64,000 nt of DNA from Cyanophora paradoxa (GCA_004431415.1 QPMI01000651.1:1-64000); one strand, 5' to 3'. Positions 37,001 through 46,288 are shown, counted from the first letter of the stretch. Translations and numbers: made by a program. Notes: generated by a model from the letters alone, not told the origin.

Positions 37001-37208
37001 AACGGAAAGTAGAGAAGCTATTGGTGTCTGCTACATCATAGTAGGGTTTGTTATTAGGACCTCCTGAGTTTCTGAATACTACACTTCCTGACTGTATCAG
37101 TTTTTGAATAACATTAGCATTTGCCTTATTAACAAGCTCATAGACCAGTACATTATTTTCCCAAGCATCATCCAAACTCGCATTAAATCTTAGAAGGCAA
37201 TGAGACAA
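31077..37208 (-). CDS. fibre protein, large middle part with LamG-like modules and about 19 HTHTK repeats
   Basis: This 2043-residue open frame has no true start: its first codon is a TTG at 37208, just after a frame change. It holds LamG/concanavalin-like modules at about 36480-37150, 35380-36150, 34035-34737 and 31575-32277, the last two nearly identical. The 12-residue unit THTKDQITDFAH is repeated about 19 times at 33220-33905. NQRMAAKNLHN modules and TSNVV(Q/E)(G/E)W repeats (34900-35130) also occur. The organisation resembles bacteriophage tail fibres. The combined fibre would exceed 3000 residues if the frame were continuous. Probable host attachment. Confidence 0.82.
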   Translation of the reverse strand: MSHCLLRFNASLDDAWENNVLVYELVNKANANVIQKLIQSGSVVFRNSGGPNNKPYYDVADTNSFSTFRYSFTSTNSAGYETIDFSGGITVAFVIKLRNAEPLEPILQFDGSSTLGSNGQIWSISKGQWGDGFVLNISKLDQSTFRVPLTIDEVDSWTIYDITITSTFVKVGVNAKERQTFSITNGSHLPRNDVKYVYLGSQYSKFDLCEFYCFTRAFTAEELYNLRWYLHQFYGFVEDPSNPIPRDDNKLLIKTQELQVTGMNLATTNGVAALLTEFTTSNVVDGWLNKYTTSNVVEGWIADSEALLENYLPLSGGTITGNLNVSNQGNTDSKLKIYENTFKLDYLDVSTFNVLSVLNVFVWVRARDNMKDGTIVSGLGNGAGDVWFDNNPETPNFLLGFGNVAGNSTQIKNNGGPNNKPYFNSYPTINFNFSAYNTWGAECELFMSQTSQQHLTVFFVAKFTDTAPPNVENVLSLSYGTTNWSINKWNNGATCYIQVSNGVGAAGLGESTSPSNAKAEITYSEMTTWTLYEVTVSPSTVTFGINGSNRSVSNVTNMFPNNLVTESRIGSSTSKQDLAELIVIIKPTTEIVKDNIRSYLLQKYGYPEPLDNPFASDPNKPLLQTNSLRVTGSLIANNLQYTAPAPGGGFIIKDFQTSSSLQEAEITAINAQITQIQESIDSINTNIEPLTTSNVVEEWIAPLTASNVVQEWIAPLTASNVVEEWIAPLTASNVVKEWIATLTASNVVQEWIAPLTTSNVVQNWLAPKADTIAITDHISSNYLPLTGGTITSNLKVNGILTIGSGNFNTMNQLYREWYSITASNDPASNIPNCIFAWKASGVHGQNAASTILYNRVSSIVPSITVSSTGSPYYSSNIAINNQMTLTSDSGNYSANSTMTRTIDWSQGLTFFYIGRYHLTQTGASHTHLSVLKTTSPTRFAYYGANNSTRLGTTTFAINGVTQPPIAVTVPSLVNKWYYSDQTITSTSYTVGLNGVDVGTLTGINNYLPDSTINNFGFGTIFAGSIAEIIVFNRALTTAEKQQVRYYIQQMYGFPNTQPLTIYRGLKITSPDTVIDYLTVTSNANLPHHPTSNVVQGWIQNHTHTKDQITDFAHTHTKDQITDFAHTHTKDQITDFAHTHTKDQITDFAHTHTKDQITDFAHTHTKDQITDFAHTHTKDQITDFAHTHTKDQITDFAHTHTKDQITDFAHTHTKDQITDFAHTHTKDQITDFAHTHTKDQITDFAHTHTKDQITDFAHTHTKDQITDFAHTHTKDQITDFAHTHTKDQITDFAHTHTKDQITDFAHTHTKDQITDFAHTHTKDQITDFAHTHLWEHITNPPLTFPPDSHTHDYSEITNSNHKHPWSEIDEKPRFASTGDLVNGDGFYGVSFYQSDTIPERLQLSEYYLHRKGIDAGTTMDGELYIKQPSRSQMVSAGGVGVIDTKPGLFLTSYYNEDIPLTAGLPPLPLDPVSYDDKDAILQVNVTDVSATDGSRPKIIFSRSKFNYAPLVGQPKDDFGKCEMAWIKTLAGGALEVNQRMAAKNLHNETLSGVVTDDYLESKNYVDDTELAAVLEDYVTKSELDVYVTEPELNVALSNYLPLTGGTITSNLVVTSNLTVGGKIQMGTGSYLESYSENFYRITSNFDPASNIPNCIFAWKASGVHGQNAASTILYNRVSSIVPSITVSSTGSPYYSSNIAINNQMTLTSDSGNYSANSTMTRTIDWSQGLTFFYIGRYHLTQTGASHTHLRVLKTTSPTRFAYYGANNSTRLGTTTFAINDVTQPPIAVTVPSLLNKWYYSDQTITSDSYTVGLNGVDVGTLTGINNYLPDSTINDFGFGTIFAGSIAEIIVFNRALTTAEKQKVRYYIQQMYGFPNTQPILTREILNIIGKDRLTLSNLEIPTHTHTKSQITDFAHTHSRLEIPDFAHVHTKDEISDFDHTHTWNSITDKPVTFTPSPHLHLWSHITDRPTLAAVATSGNYDDLINKPTYTAPTNFDATSGISTDRTGDWRFFTFISPYSGANTWASGDEDCSGYKMLWTVPRE
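31575..32277 (-). repeat. LamG-module duplication, copy 1
   Basis: A block of about 703 bp is nearly identical to 34035-34737, with an offset of exactly 2460 bp and roughly ten to fifteen visible substitutions and no indels. Both encode FAWKASGVHGQNAAS through AEIIVFNRALTTAEK. Confidence 0.92.
33220..33905 (-). repeat. 36-bp coding tandem repeat (about 19 copies) in fibre gene
   Basis: Each 36-bp unit encodes THTKDQITDFAH with only silent or near-silent variation (for example TTGATCTTTTGTGTG against CTGATCTTTGGTGTG). Higher-order blocks of variants repeat, showing expansion by unequal exchange. Element A has about four units. The HxH pairs could bind metal, as in some phage fibre tips. Confidence 0.93.
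34035..34737 (-). repeat. LamG-module duplication, copy 2
   Basis: This is the partner of 31575-32277. Differences include SVLKTT against RVLKTT, AINGVT against AINDVT, and SLVNKW against SLLNKW. The flanking fibre sequence is unrelated, so the duplicated unit is exactly one lectin-like module. Confidence 0.92.
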
Positions 37209-39443
37209 ACCCCAACATCGAAATTTAAGAAGTTTAAAGGTGCTCTTGAAATCTCATTGTTCCCTATAACAATCTTATCCTTTACCTCCAGTTCTCTATT
37301 GACTGTAAGATCACCTGTAATGGTGCCACCTGTCAATGGTAAATATTTAGCAAGTTCAGCATCAAGCTCAGTCTCTGTAACATAGGGTATTAATGCTGCT
37401 GCCAGTGTTGTGGCATATTCAGTTTCTGTTACATAATCATTGAGTATAGTAGTTAATTCGGTTCCATCTATGTAATTCTTATTTTCTAAATAATCCTCTG
37501 TGACCACTCGTGATATATTTTCGTTGTGAATGTTTTTTGCTGCTGCTCTCTGATTTATTTCTAAAACACCTTGCTTATCAACATCATTATAGTTCGTTTT
37601 CTTCCACCCTATCTCACATTGCTTGTAATCGTCTCGATCTCCAACTAAATCATCAGGTAAGAGCCGTTCTCGGCTAAATATTAGCTTTGGTCTTGATCCA
37701 TCAAAAGCGCTAACATCAGTCACATTAATCTGAAGAGTCGCATCTTTGTCTACATAATTAATTGGATTGGCTGGAAGAGATGGTATAGGTGGTAATGTTG
37801 CTGTCATTGGGATGTCGTCAGGGTAGTAACTTGTTAAATAGATACCTGGTTTGGTGTCTTTTATTTCAACACCTCCACCAGCTGCCACTAAATTAACTCT
37901 TGTTGGGGGTCTGATATACAATTCGCCTTCCATTGTGGTTCCAGCATCTAATCCCCTACGATTCACATAGTAGTCATTTAATTGTAATCTTTCTTCAATC
38001 TCAATATTTTGATAGAGACTTACACCAAGTGGAAAGTCTGTCAACATATTGCCTGCTGATGCGAAAGTAGGTTGCTGGTCGATTTCATCCCAATCGTGTC
38101 TGTGGTCTTCTGGTGGGAACAATTCTGGTACATCAATTTCGTCCCAAGTGTGTCTATGGTCTGCTGGTGGAAATTCTTCTGGTATTCCATCGATTTCTCC
38201 CCAATCATGCCTATGATCCACAGGCGGAAATCTATCAGGTTTATTCTCGATTTCGTCCCAATCATGGCCATGGGGATCAGGTGGATATGTTTGTGGTTTA
38301 TTTCGAATGTCCTCCCAATCCACTATGAAATCGAATAGATCAGGTGCGAAACCATCAGGTAAAAGCTGCTCATCAAAAGGCTCGTAGCGATCATAAGTTA
38401 CAAGATTTGGGTCGAAACCATCTGGTAAGACATTATCCTCTTCAAATCGCCTATCTTCAAGAGGTATAACATTTACATCTGGTGATAAAAGCTCCTCAGC
38501 TGGTTGTTTGTAATCTGTAAATACTGGTTTGTTTCTGACTTTTTCCCAGCTAACTATGTGCTGCCCAAAGGCTACATTTTCCTCTGCTGTGTATTCCCTC
38601 CCAGGTTGCTTCTTTGGTGTAAGGTCAGGTGGATCCCACGGAAGCGGAAAGGGGACAGGAACAGGACCGTAATGCTCAAAGATTTCCCTTATAGTTTTCT
38701 CACTGACAAGCTTCTCACCATTGGCATACACATTGCTTCCATGGATATTTCGCCACTGCCTCGTCCTGATTCCAAGGTCTTTTGTGTTTGTGACCAAAGG
38801 TAAAAGGTGCCTATCCATTTCGACAAGATCAGGATGTAAATGGATTGCTACTGGTTGAGTGGGGCTGCTGTTGATGGTAATTGATGGCTTTTTCTGGTGG
38901 ACATCATTTGGAGTAAAAAACCCAAACGGCTCATTCCTCGCAAAGTCATATGTAATATCCTTGGGTATACATCATTAGTTGAACAGACTTGATTCGTGTT
39001 CTGGAAATGGCCCACTTGTAATACTTGGGGAACCTCTGTTTTTGTGGTGCTGCCCTCATTATAAATTCTTAAACCCGTGTTCTGTTTGCCCTGCTCATCT
39101 TGTACATTGAAAATCAAACGGCCACTATCACACCTTGATGGTATGTCTGGATGGGTTCCACTTGGTTTGAGTTTTCTCGGTCTCCTTCTGGTTGCCTTGA
39201 TCTCTGCTACTTGATTGGCTTTCACATTGCCCACACTAAAAGCTATACTGACATCCTCCTTGTCTGGATCGGTCTGATTTAAGGAAAGGGCATGCTCCCT
39301 TGATTGAGTCTTTGAAGAACCGTCAGAGCTGTGGTCGATTGATATTGAACCTTTAACTTTTATATTATCAAAGTTCACATGCTTTGTGCTGCTGGAATTA
39401 TCATCTTGAATTGTTTCCAGATTAGGGGGTAATTAAAGCTCAT
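37190..39443 (-). CDS. fibre protein, N-terminal part (frameshifted)
   Basis: The start MSFNYP at 39443 aligns with element A (8456). The frame shifts near 39427 in a G-run, again near 38965, and again near 37200 where the middle part begins. Conserved base: MDRHLLPLVTNTKDLG, then VPFPLPWDPPDLTPKKQPG. Next come acidic linkers (VLPDGFDPNLVTYD) and five HDW(D/G)EI...FPP repeats, then a NQRAAAKNIHN module. The gene diverges from patatin with 43 bp between the starts. I treat this as the same gene as the two downstream frames, because A and B agree on the continuous order. Confidence 0.75.
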
Positions 39444-39486
39444 GGCTTTTACTATATGGATTTATAAAATTCCTTATAAGTATTAG

Positions 39487-41041
39487 ATGCCTCTCAAGGT
39501 CGTTTTAGCATTGTCAGGAGGCGGAGCAAGGGGCATTATCATTACCAGACTGCTTAAAGAAATCGAAAATCGAACTGGCAGGCGTATAATAGATCTTGTG
39601 GATCTTGTTAGTGGAACTTCCACGGGTGGGATCATTGCCATTGGGTTGAACATCAGGCATCCAGATAGGGCAGGCGAACCCAAACTCACAGCCAGTGATT
39701 TACATAATATATACCTCACTCAGCTGCCCTTGATTTTCGCGAATCCTCGAAATATAATCGAAAATGCCCTTTTTAACACCAAGTATGATGTGGCTCCTTT
39801 GGAAAGCGCAATCTATTCTGTTACTGGCGAATCTCTCATTCAAGATTCCTTAAAGGACATTGTGATTACTTCGTTTGATACTCAGTACATGAAACCTATA
39901 TTTATCACAAATGATAACAACTATAACTTTCTGCCCTGTAAAATAGCAGCAAGGGCTACCTCTGCTGCTCCCACCTACTTTTCTCCTGTGAGTATAGTTG
40001 ATTTTAATCGAGGGGTAACTGCTTGCCTTATTGATGGTGCTATTTCAGGAAACAATAACCCAAGTGTGTGTGGCTATAGCCATGCGAGGAAGATTTACAG
40101 TGATGATGATGACATTATAGTTATAAGCATCTCTTGTGGTGAGGTAGACCCATATTTAGAGTCTGATTACTTCGGCTATGGTTATGAGACTGTGAATAGT
40201 TGGGCATTCTCTCATGGATTGCCTCAACAGATGGAAGCCCATTGATCAACATGCTCATGGCAGCAAGTGAGCTGTCAGCTCTTGACAAAATGGAGGAGTT
40301 GCTACCTTACAACTACGATCAGGATTATGGGAGGTACTATAGGCTATCTGTTCCTCTTCCAAATCACATAGTCAAGTCCCTTGATGATACCTCTAAAATC
40401 CCCGACATGCTTGCGTTCACTGAGACATACATAGCAGCAAACAACACCATGATTAATAAGCTTTGCGATTTGCTGGTAGCAAACTATGAGTTAAAGAACC
40501 CATCAAAAGCTTACATCTCTTCCACTCTCACCCTGTCACCACCTTTGGATGCTAATTGGTACAAACTTGCTGATGATGCCTTTACTGCCTCCTCCTCTGT
40601 GACAGGTAAAGAGCCCCACATGGCTCGACCTTCATCATTTGGCTGGGAAGCTGGGGCATTTGCTCCAGAGCAGATATGGGAGACCCCCACTGAGTACCTT
40701 CAAGTTGCGTTCCCATACACTTTTGAACTCTCTTCAGTGGTTGCCTATGGGTCAGGGACACCAATGCTTTTATAAAGACTTTCAATGTGGCTACATCAAC
40801 TAATGGGGTCAACTGGTCTTTTATTCGAGCCGAAGGGCAGAACAAAACATTTGTTTGTGAGAATATAAACAATGCTAATAATTCCGGCGATGTAGCTTTA
40901 TTAAATGGTTACCCTCTCACCATCAAGGATGCTTTCTACATAGGGTTCTCTTTGAGAATCAAGTATGTTCGCATTTATCCCCTTGTTTATGTCAATGCTC
41001 CCACAATGAGAGTCGATTTTACAGGTGCCTTTATTCGATAA
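39487..41041 (+). pseudogene. patatin-like phospholipase fused to a discoidin domain, two frameshifts
   Basis: The start MPLKVVLALSGGGARG at 39487 shows the complete oxyanion loop that is broken in element A. GTSTG (about residue 42) and DGA (about residue 183) supply the Ser-Asp dyad. Frame changes occur near 40200 (one G missing from a G-run compared with A) and near 40765. The C-terminal discoidin-like domain (SFGWEAGAFAP, then VNWSFIRAEG and KYVRIYPL) is otherwise readable to 41041. Its gene end overlaps the convergent minor capsid gene by about 11 bp. Function as for the element A copy. Confidence 0.85.
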
Positions 41042-41965
41042 ACTCGAGCTGAAAAGAATTGTCAATTCCATTCATGTCAATGATGTCACCAAAGTAGTCT
41101 TTGAACTCAACTGTTAGTTCTCTCACCACCAGATGTCGGTCATTAATTCGAATAAACTCCCCATGTTCACCATTATAGTAAACATAGCCTCCTATATCCT
41201 TGCTTAATTGGAGTCTCAGTATGGCGCCTTGGTTTTGTGGCTGTGATTTTGGGACTATATTATGTCTGCTGGCAAAGGGAGCAAGTTCTTTGACATGTAA
41301 ATAAAGGTACTGCTCAGCATTCATATCTGCCATCTTATTGCTGTAATAAACATATCTAAGAGGTGTGGATGAAAGTCTGGATCCCGAAAAGGTAGTTCCC
41401 ACAAGGGGTGATTGAGTGTGATAGGTTTGCCATCATACTTTAGAAAATTCTCAGGGCGATATGGAGATTGAGAGGGCGAATTGTCATCCATAAATGAAGA
41501 CTGGAACTCAGTTGAGCTTAACCCCAGAAGCTTACCAATACGCTTATTGCTTGCTCTTATACGGAAAAATCTGTTACTGTAGAACTCCACTTTATAAGTG
41601 GTTGGATTGTAGAATAATTTGAATTCGAAAGCAACTGTTTTTCCTGCTATAGTTTCCTCATAGAACACATAGTTCAATCCATAGTTGTATGGTTGGGTGA
41701 CCCCAAAATGACCCTGATTGATATAACCGGTTGGCAGAGGAGAGATGTTGTAAGTTACTGTTTCAGTGACAGAACTATCCTGATAGGTGAATTCCACTAT
41801 TAAATGATCTGTTCCCACACTATTGTAAATGCTGTTTGGAATTTCTGCGTAAATGATCCTACACTCTCGAGGTCTCTCTACTGGTGTTGTGAGGGCAACC
41901 CTGTAAGAGTTTTCGGTTTCACCTTGGCTGCGATCCCTGCTATCAACATTGACAAGCCGGTTCAT
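41031..41965 (-). pseudogene. minor capsid protein (penton-type), paralogue 2, one frameshift
   Basis: Two overlapping frames (41321-41965 and 41031-41402) together match the intact 310-residue element A protein. The start MNRLVNVDSRDRSQGE is clear, with ECRIIYAEIPNSIYNS near residue 37. The frame changes near 41385 (LWELPF in one frame against GTTFSG in the other). The C-terminal LTVEFKDYFGDIIDMNG is kept. It diverges from paralogue 1 with a short shared promoter region, as in element A. The one-base change could be decay or an assembly error. Confidence 0.75.
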
Positions 41966-41994
41966 TTTAATATATGAATATAGATAAAAGGAGA

Positions 41995-43005
41995 ATGCCC
42001 GTGGATTACATTGAGGTGAGTTCTTTTAATACAATCTCTGGTGACGGTCCTACTTCAAGCTTTGTAGCTCGACTTCCAAACATATATGAGAATGTGAGGG
42101 CTGTCAGGCTGGTCTCGGCCGAATTTTATAATAGTATCCCTATGGTGAGTGGTGAAACGCAACCAGGGGATATTACAATTGATAATTCATTCAGCATTTT
42201 TTGGAGTGAAGAATTCGATGGTGCTGGCATTGATGGCATTCCAACTACTCGACCAGCGGCCGGCTTTGAACCTTGGAAGCAATTAATCATAAGTCGCAAA
42301 AAACCCATTCAAAGCCACCAGCAATTGGTAAATGTAATTAATGCGAAATTCGATGATAGAGAGCCGGAACCATCTATTCGCTGTAAATGGGATGAGTCAC
42401 TAAAACGAATTATATTCCACTCAGAGAAACCTTTCTATTTAGCCTTCTCTAACGCTGGAAATCCAAACCAGAAAACGATCCAAAAGTTGCTGAGCGCTGC
42501 CCGATTGCTTGGTCTTGATCCCGGAAGATATGGAAATTCCCCAATCCAATCACAGGTTTATAATGCTCTTACTGATGGCATCTTTACTGGTGAACGGGTG
42601 AATGGTATTATATCTTCATTTGAGCCTGAAAAGACCAGGGACAGTGTTTTATTTGTCAGAGTAAAAGAGTTGGGTGATCTAGTTCAGTGTGGGGATGGTC
42701 TCCTGACTGGCTACTTCCACAAAATCGTGGTTCCTGACAAGGACTATGGTGAGCATGTGGTTTACAATTCAACAGAATCTCACCCACTTTACAAGTACTA
42801 TAACAAAAAAATGGGTTTGTCTACATTCTCTGTGGATATAGTAAATGCTATAAACGAACCAATCGATTTTGAGGGTCAACCTGTCCACCTCACATTTGAA
42901 ATTCGATATGGGGAGGAGCCAGCAGGCGACCCTGTCTATGAATACTTTAAGATGCGGATGTCACAAAGTCATCCAACATATCCAATCATTGCGAGTTTTG
43001 GGTAA
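41995..43005 (+). CDS. minor capsid protein (penton-type), paralogue 1
   Basis: This 336-residue protein starts MPVDYIEVSSFNTISGDG; an upstream in-frame ATG at 41974 is not conserved in element A. It is strongly similar to 23077-24087 over its whole length, including LVQCGDGLLTGYFHKIVV and QPVHLTFEIRYG. The N-terminal block RAVRLVSAEFYNSI resembles that of paralogue 2. It is the first gene of the plus-strand morphogenesis block, 54 bp upstream of MCP. It probably fills the capsid vertices, by family position. Confidence 0.8.
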   Translation: MPVDYIEVSSFNTISGDGPTSSFVARLPNIYENVRAVRLVSAEFYNSIPMVSGETQPGDITIDNSFSIFWSEEFDGAGIDGIPTTRPAAGFEPWKQLIISRKKPIQSHQQLVNVINAKFDDREPEPSIRCKWDESLKRIIFHSEKPFYLAFSNAGNPNQKTIQKLLSAARLLGLDPGRYGNSPIQSQVYNALTDGIFTGERVNGIISSFEPEKTRDSVLFVRVKELGDLVQCGDGLLTGYFHKIVVPDKDYGEHVVYNSTESHPLYKYYNKKMGLSTFSVDIVNAINEPIDFEGQPVHLTFEIRYGEEPAGDPVYEYFKMRMSQSHPTYPIIASFG

Positions 43006-43030
43006 ACACAAGGTTCATTCGTAATTTTTT

Positions 43031-43059
43031 TATGTTACAGTATAATAAAAGAGAAAATC
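43031..43059 (+). promoter_or_regulatory. putative late promoter of major capsid gene
   Basis: TGTTACAGTATAATAAAA ends about 10 bp before the ATG at 43060, matching the element A capsid gene and two other genes in this window. Confidence 0.6.
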
Positions 43060-44430
43060 ATGGATATTACGTCGACCCTCCAGCGCCTTTCGTTGAAAGA
43101 AGCCCTAACAACCCCAGAGGAGGCCAAGGCCTTCTTTCTGGATAACTCCCTAATGCTTGGTCTTGAATCCAAGTCGAAGCCCGTTCTTGTTGTTGTGAAC
43201 CCGAGCAATACTTTTGAAAATAGTGTTGGAAATCGCATTTCATTCAAACTCCCTCGCTACAATTTCTGTGGCAAACTCGAACTTGCCTTCGACCTTCCAG
43301 CTATCACTTTTGGTGATGCTGATCTTGTTCGGAATGGGTACACTCGCCCAGTTGGTGCTTTGGTTCAGCGACTTGAAATTACCTATGGGTCATACACCTA
43401 CCATATCCCTTCTGATTTCCTTGCTCATTTCCCTCTTGTCTATTATAGTGAGGATCAGCTTGCCAAAAAGAAGCGATCAATGGGCATGCTTCACGGCATC
43501 CCCGCCCATGGAACCAACCGACTTGGTGGCTCATTCTTTGTTGAAATTCCTGTGCCTTGGCTAAACCACTACCTACCTCTTGGTGCTCTGTCTGGTGAAA
43601 TGGTAGTAACTGTTTGGTTCAAGGATGTAGGGAAGGGTTATGTTGAGACTTCTTATGGTGGTCGTACTCTTCCTAAGGCTGGGGACACAGCCATTGATGG
43701 GGACAAGGATGATGGGCTTGGCGTCGCACCTGCTGAATCTGTGCTGGCACATGTTGGCCAAAACATCACCACTTTCAATCTTGGTGCGCCAAACGTTGAA
43801 ATTAAAATTACTTCTCCTCGCCTTTATATGTATGCTGTTAATGTGTCTGATGAGCTTTTCGCTACTGTTATTGAGAAGGTAAAGACAACTGGCATGGCTA
43901 TCCCTGCTCTGGATATTGGATTTGTGGATGTCAGTGATTTGAAAGCCAAGGGTCTTGCCCAACCCAATCGAGTTAACCTCTCCCAAATATCAGGTCTCGT
44001 TTATGCTCTGCTTGTTTCAGTTCGTGATAACGCTAATGTTGACAAAGCTAATGGTTCCCACAGTGTACTTAAGACCTACTCCAACTCCAAAGATATTACT
44101 TTCACTGTGGAAATTAATGGTCAACGTCTCTATGCCACTGAGCCCATTCCACTGCTCAAGGGTGCTGAGCTGATTGCTGATGTCTTCAAATGCTCTAATA
44201 TGGATAAGGTTGCTGATCGCTATGTTCTTTCAGGGCTTCCGTTCTGTCTTGATGGTGAGAAGGCAATTCGCAATGTTGCCCAGTCTGGCTATGTTGACCT
44301 GACCAATTCTTCATCTTCATTCCTCACTCTCTACATGCCCACTGACAAGGTTATTGATGTCAATGTTCGCGCTCTCATGCACAGCTTTATCATAGTGGAC
44401 AAGGACGGCTTAAGGCGAATCAATCTATAA
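43060..44430 (+). CDS. mcp: double jelly-roll major capsid protein
   Basis: The 456-residue product is highly similar to the element A capsid protein (455 residues), differing mainly in a surface-loop region near residues 205-230 (GDTAIDGDKDDGLG) and in scattered positions. Jelly-roll signatures ISFKLPRYNFCGKLELAF and FFVEIPVPWLNHYLPLGAL are present, and the C-terminus ends VDKDGLRRINL in both. The ORF is intact. It lies between the minor capsid gene and the packaging ATPase. It would form the shell capsomers. Confidence 0.94.
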   Translation: MDITSTLQRLSLKEALTTPEEAKAFFLDNSLMLGLESKSKPVLVVVNPSNTFENSVGNRISFKLPRYNFCGKLELAFDLPAITFGDADLVRNGYTRPVGALVQRLEITYGSYTYHIPSDFLAHFPLVYYSEDQLAKKKRSMGMLHGIPAHGTNRLGGSFFVEIPVPWLNHYLPLGALSGEMVVTVWFKDVGKGYVETSYGGRTLPKAGDTAIDGDKDDGLGVAPAESVLAHVGQNITTFNLGAPNVEIKITSPRLYMYAVNVSDELFATVIEKVKTTGMAIPALDIGFVDVSDLKAKGLAQPNRVNLSQISGLVYALLVSVRDNANVDKANGSHSVLKTYSNSKDITFTVEINGQRLYATEPIPLLKGAELIADVFKCSNMDKVADRYVLSGLPFCLDGEKAIRNVAQSGYVDLTNSSSSFLTLYMPTDKVIDVNVRALMHSFIIVDKDGLRRINL

Positions 44431-44483
44431 ACCATATTCAGTCACATCGTATTATTTTTATCTGGTTCTTTATAGAAGGAAGC

Positions 44484-45266
44484 ATGGGCGACTTGGACGA
44501 ATTTAATGCTGGTGAGATGATAAATCCCCCTTTCCGCGTTTTGGCAATTGGCAAATCTGCTACTGGTAAATCAGAGGCTGTCAAGTACTGGCTCAAACAG
44601 CTTCATGATGCCAAAAAGATTGATGTCGTTTTGGTGGTGAGTGGAACAAGCTTTAATCATTTCTGGGATAAAGTGGCCACATTACAATTGGGGAAATGGG
44701 ACGCCCCCTACATTGCTAAATTGCTGGATGAAAGGCAAGAGAAAATAGAAAAGGGGGAACCTGTAAACCAATTATGTGTTGTTTTGGACGACCTTATTGA
44801 CAACGAAATAGTAGATTTAACCCGAGATAAAATAATCGGAAGTCTTTACAGTCGTGGTAGACATTCGAAAATATCTATTATCTGTATCACACAAAAGCTG
44901 AGGAAAGTCTCATCAACAATTCGTGTCAACTCAGATTATGCTATGTTCCTAAGCGCTGCCAATAGAAAGGAGCTTGAAGCCATTGAGGAAGAATATAATA
45001 TAATGCGGGACAAAGATGTTTTCTATAAAATGTTTGAAGAGTACGTTCATTCCTATCAGTTTCTAATTTGGTCATCCGCCGATTATTCTGTGAAATATTT
45101 CGTAGATAAAGCGGATTTGGTCAAAGATTTCCCATTTCCACGGTTCCACAGGAAGCCAAAGAAGAAAGAAGATGAGCTTAAACCACCAGAGAAAGAAGAG
45201 GGGCGCAAAGAAGTGAAAAGCCAAGTTCATAGTAATAAGTTAATGCGATATAAACGCGGTCTATAA
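44484..45266 (+). CDS. FtsK/HerA-type DNA packaging ATPase (A32-like)
   Basis: The 260-residue product has Walker A GKSATGKSE near residue 24 and Walker B CVVLDDLID near residue 100. SLYSRGRHS and ITQKLRKV follow. It is nearly identical to the element A protein until about residue 235. The last 25 residues (EEGRKEVKSQVHSNK) differ in reading frame from the A tail (SRVVFIRIN), suggesting a late one-base change with little effect on the ATPase core. It pumps DNA into the capsid. Confidence 0.95.
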   Translation: MGDLDEFNAGEMINPPFRVLAIGKSATGKSEAVKYWLKQLHDAKKIDVVLVVSGTSFNHFWDKVATLQLGKWDAPYIAKLLDERQEKIEKGEPVNQLCVVLDDLIDNEIVDLTRDKIIGSLYSRGRHSKISIICITQKLRKVSSTIRVNSDYAMFLSAANRKELEAIEEEYNIMRDKDVFYKMFEEYVHSYQFLIWSSADYSVKYFVDKADLVKDFPFPRFHRKPKKKEDELKPPEKEEGRKEVKSQVHSNKLMRYKRGL

Positions 45267-45294
45267 AAATATCTCTCACTTTAATAAAGACACA

Positions 45295-46029
45295 ATGCCC
45301 CCCAAACGGAAAATAGGCATCCCTGCTGGGGCTGTTGGTTATTCAGGTGGTGGTAACAATGGCTCCATTAACACAGACCCGCTTAAATTCAATGGAATGA
45401 ATGAGATAAAGCCCTCACAACAGCAAGAGGATCCCCTTAATGCCGCCTATGAGGAATCCTTTGATGACAAAGCCCCACAGACGTCCACCAGTGATCAGCT
45501 CAACATCTCCCCTGAAGCTTCTAAAATGAAGGCTGTGGGTGAGGGTGCCAGGCGAATTATAGGTGCTGCTGATGATAAAGGTCTTGGGCTCCAAGATCTA
45601 TCACTCACTCGCAAAGGTGAGGGTCTCAGTAAAGAATCCGACAAGGTTATCCAGTCTATGGCGGGTGAAGTCACATACAAGACTGCTCCCACCCAGAATA
45701 TTCATAGAGTTCCCAAGGCTCAATGGGACGAGATGACTGCCAAGCTTAAAGATCTGGAAGCCAAATCAAGTGCCTTAGAGCAATATGTAACTGAGAAGAG
45801 AGAGAGATCCAAACTCAAGGAGATGCTAAGAAAGGAGGTGTTCAAAATGGGGATCACTGGGATTCCAGATAAACAGTTTATTGCCAAGAAAGAGAACCAA
45901 ATTGATGAGCAAGCTGTTGATGAAATGAAAACAAAGACCCAAAAGGGGACTATTGAGCCAGGTGCTACAAAGGCTGAGGTGGACAAAGGTGTAGCCCCCA
46001 CAGTGTATAAACGACGGGTTTGGCTTTGA
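45295..46029 (+). CDS. conserved 244-aa protein of the morphogenesis module
   Basis: Same length as the element A protein (20048-20782) and colinear over its length. It shares DKAPQTSTSDQLNISPE, a coiled-coil region (KLKDLEAKSSALEQYV) and the C-terminal PTVYKRRVWL. The N-terminal 25 residues are low complexity (GGGNNGS). It has no known domain. Position directly after the ATPase in both elements and high conservation mark it as a core viral gene, perhaps scaffold or internal capsid protein (inference). Confidence 0.75.
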   Translation: MPPKRKIGIPAGAVGYSGGGNNGSINTDPLKFNGMNEIKPSQQQEDPLNAAYEESFDDKAPQTSTSDQLNISPEASKMKAVGEGARRIIGAADDKGLGLQDLSLTRKGEGLSKESDKVIQSMAGEVTYKTAPTQNIHRVPKAQWDEMTAKLKDLEAKSSALEQYVTEKRERSKLKEMLRKEVFKMGITGIPDKQFIAKKENQIDEQAVDEMKTKTQKGTIEPGATKAEVDKGVAPTVYKRRVWL

Positions 46030-46057
46030 GAAAAAATAAACGTTTTTTCTATTATAA

Positions 46058-46288
46058 ATGGATGATACCATCAGTCTGGTTGAGTTCACCGTTGATAGTC
46101 CTGTTAGTGAGAGTTATATTAAGAGCGCTGTAGCAAACCAAAAACGATACAGGGAAGACCCAGAATATAGAGAGTTTAAGAAACAGCAAGCCTTGGCATC
46201 ATATTATCGCCGAAGGGCACAAAAAGATGTTGTGAGGCCTATAGGGAGGCCAATTAAACATTATTTGACCACTGAGAGCAGCAACTGA
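46058..46288 (+). CDS. small AT-hook-type DNA-binding protein
   Basis: This 76-residue protein has an acidic start (MDDTISLVEF), then NQKRYREDPEYREFKKQQ, SYYRRRA and VRPIGRPIKHY, an AT-hook-like core. It is the element B counterpart of 19358-19585, in the same neighbourhood of the 244-aa gene but in swapped order with the next small gene relative to the module. Likely a DNA-binding regulator or DNA-condensing protein. Confidence 0.62.
   Translation: MDDTISLVEFTVDSPVSESYIKSAVANQKRYREDPEYREFKKQQALASYYRRRAQKDVVRPIGRPIKHYLTTESSN

Noticed and set aside
37206-37208. TTG at 37208 as the start of a separate 2043-aa gene
   Set aside because: Fibre similarity runs straight across this point in another frame, and no promoter motif or ATG is nearby.
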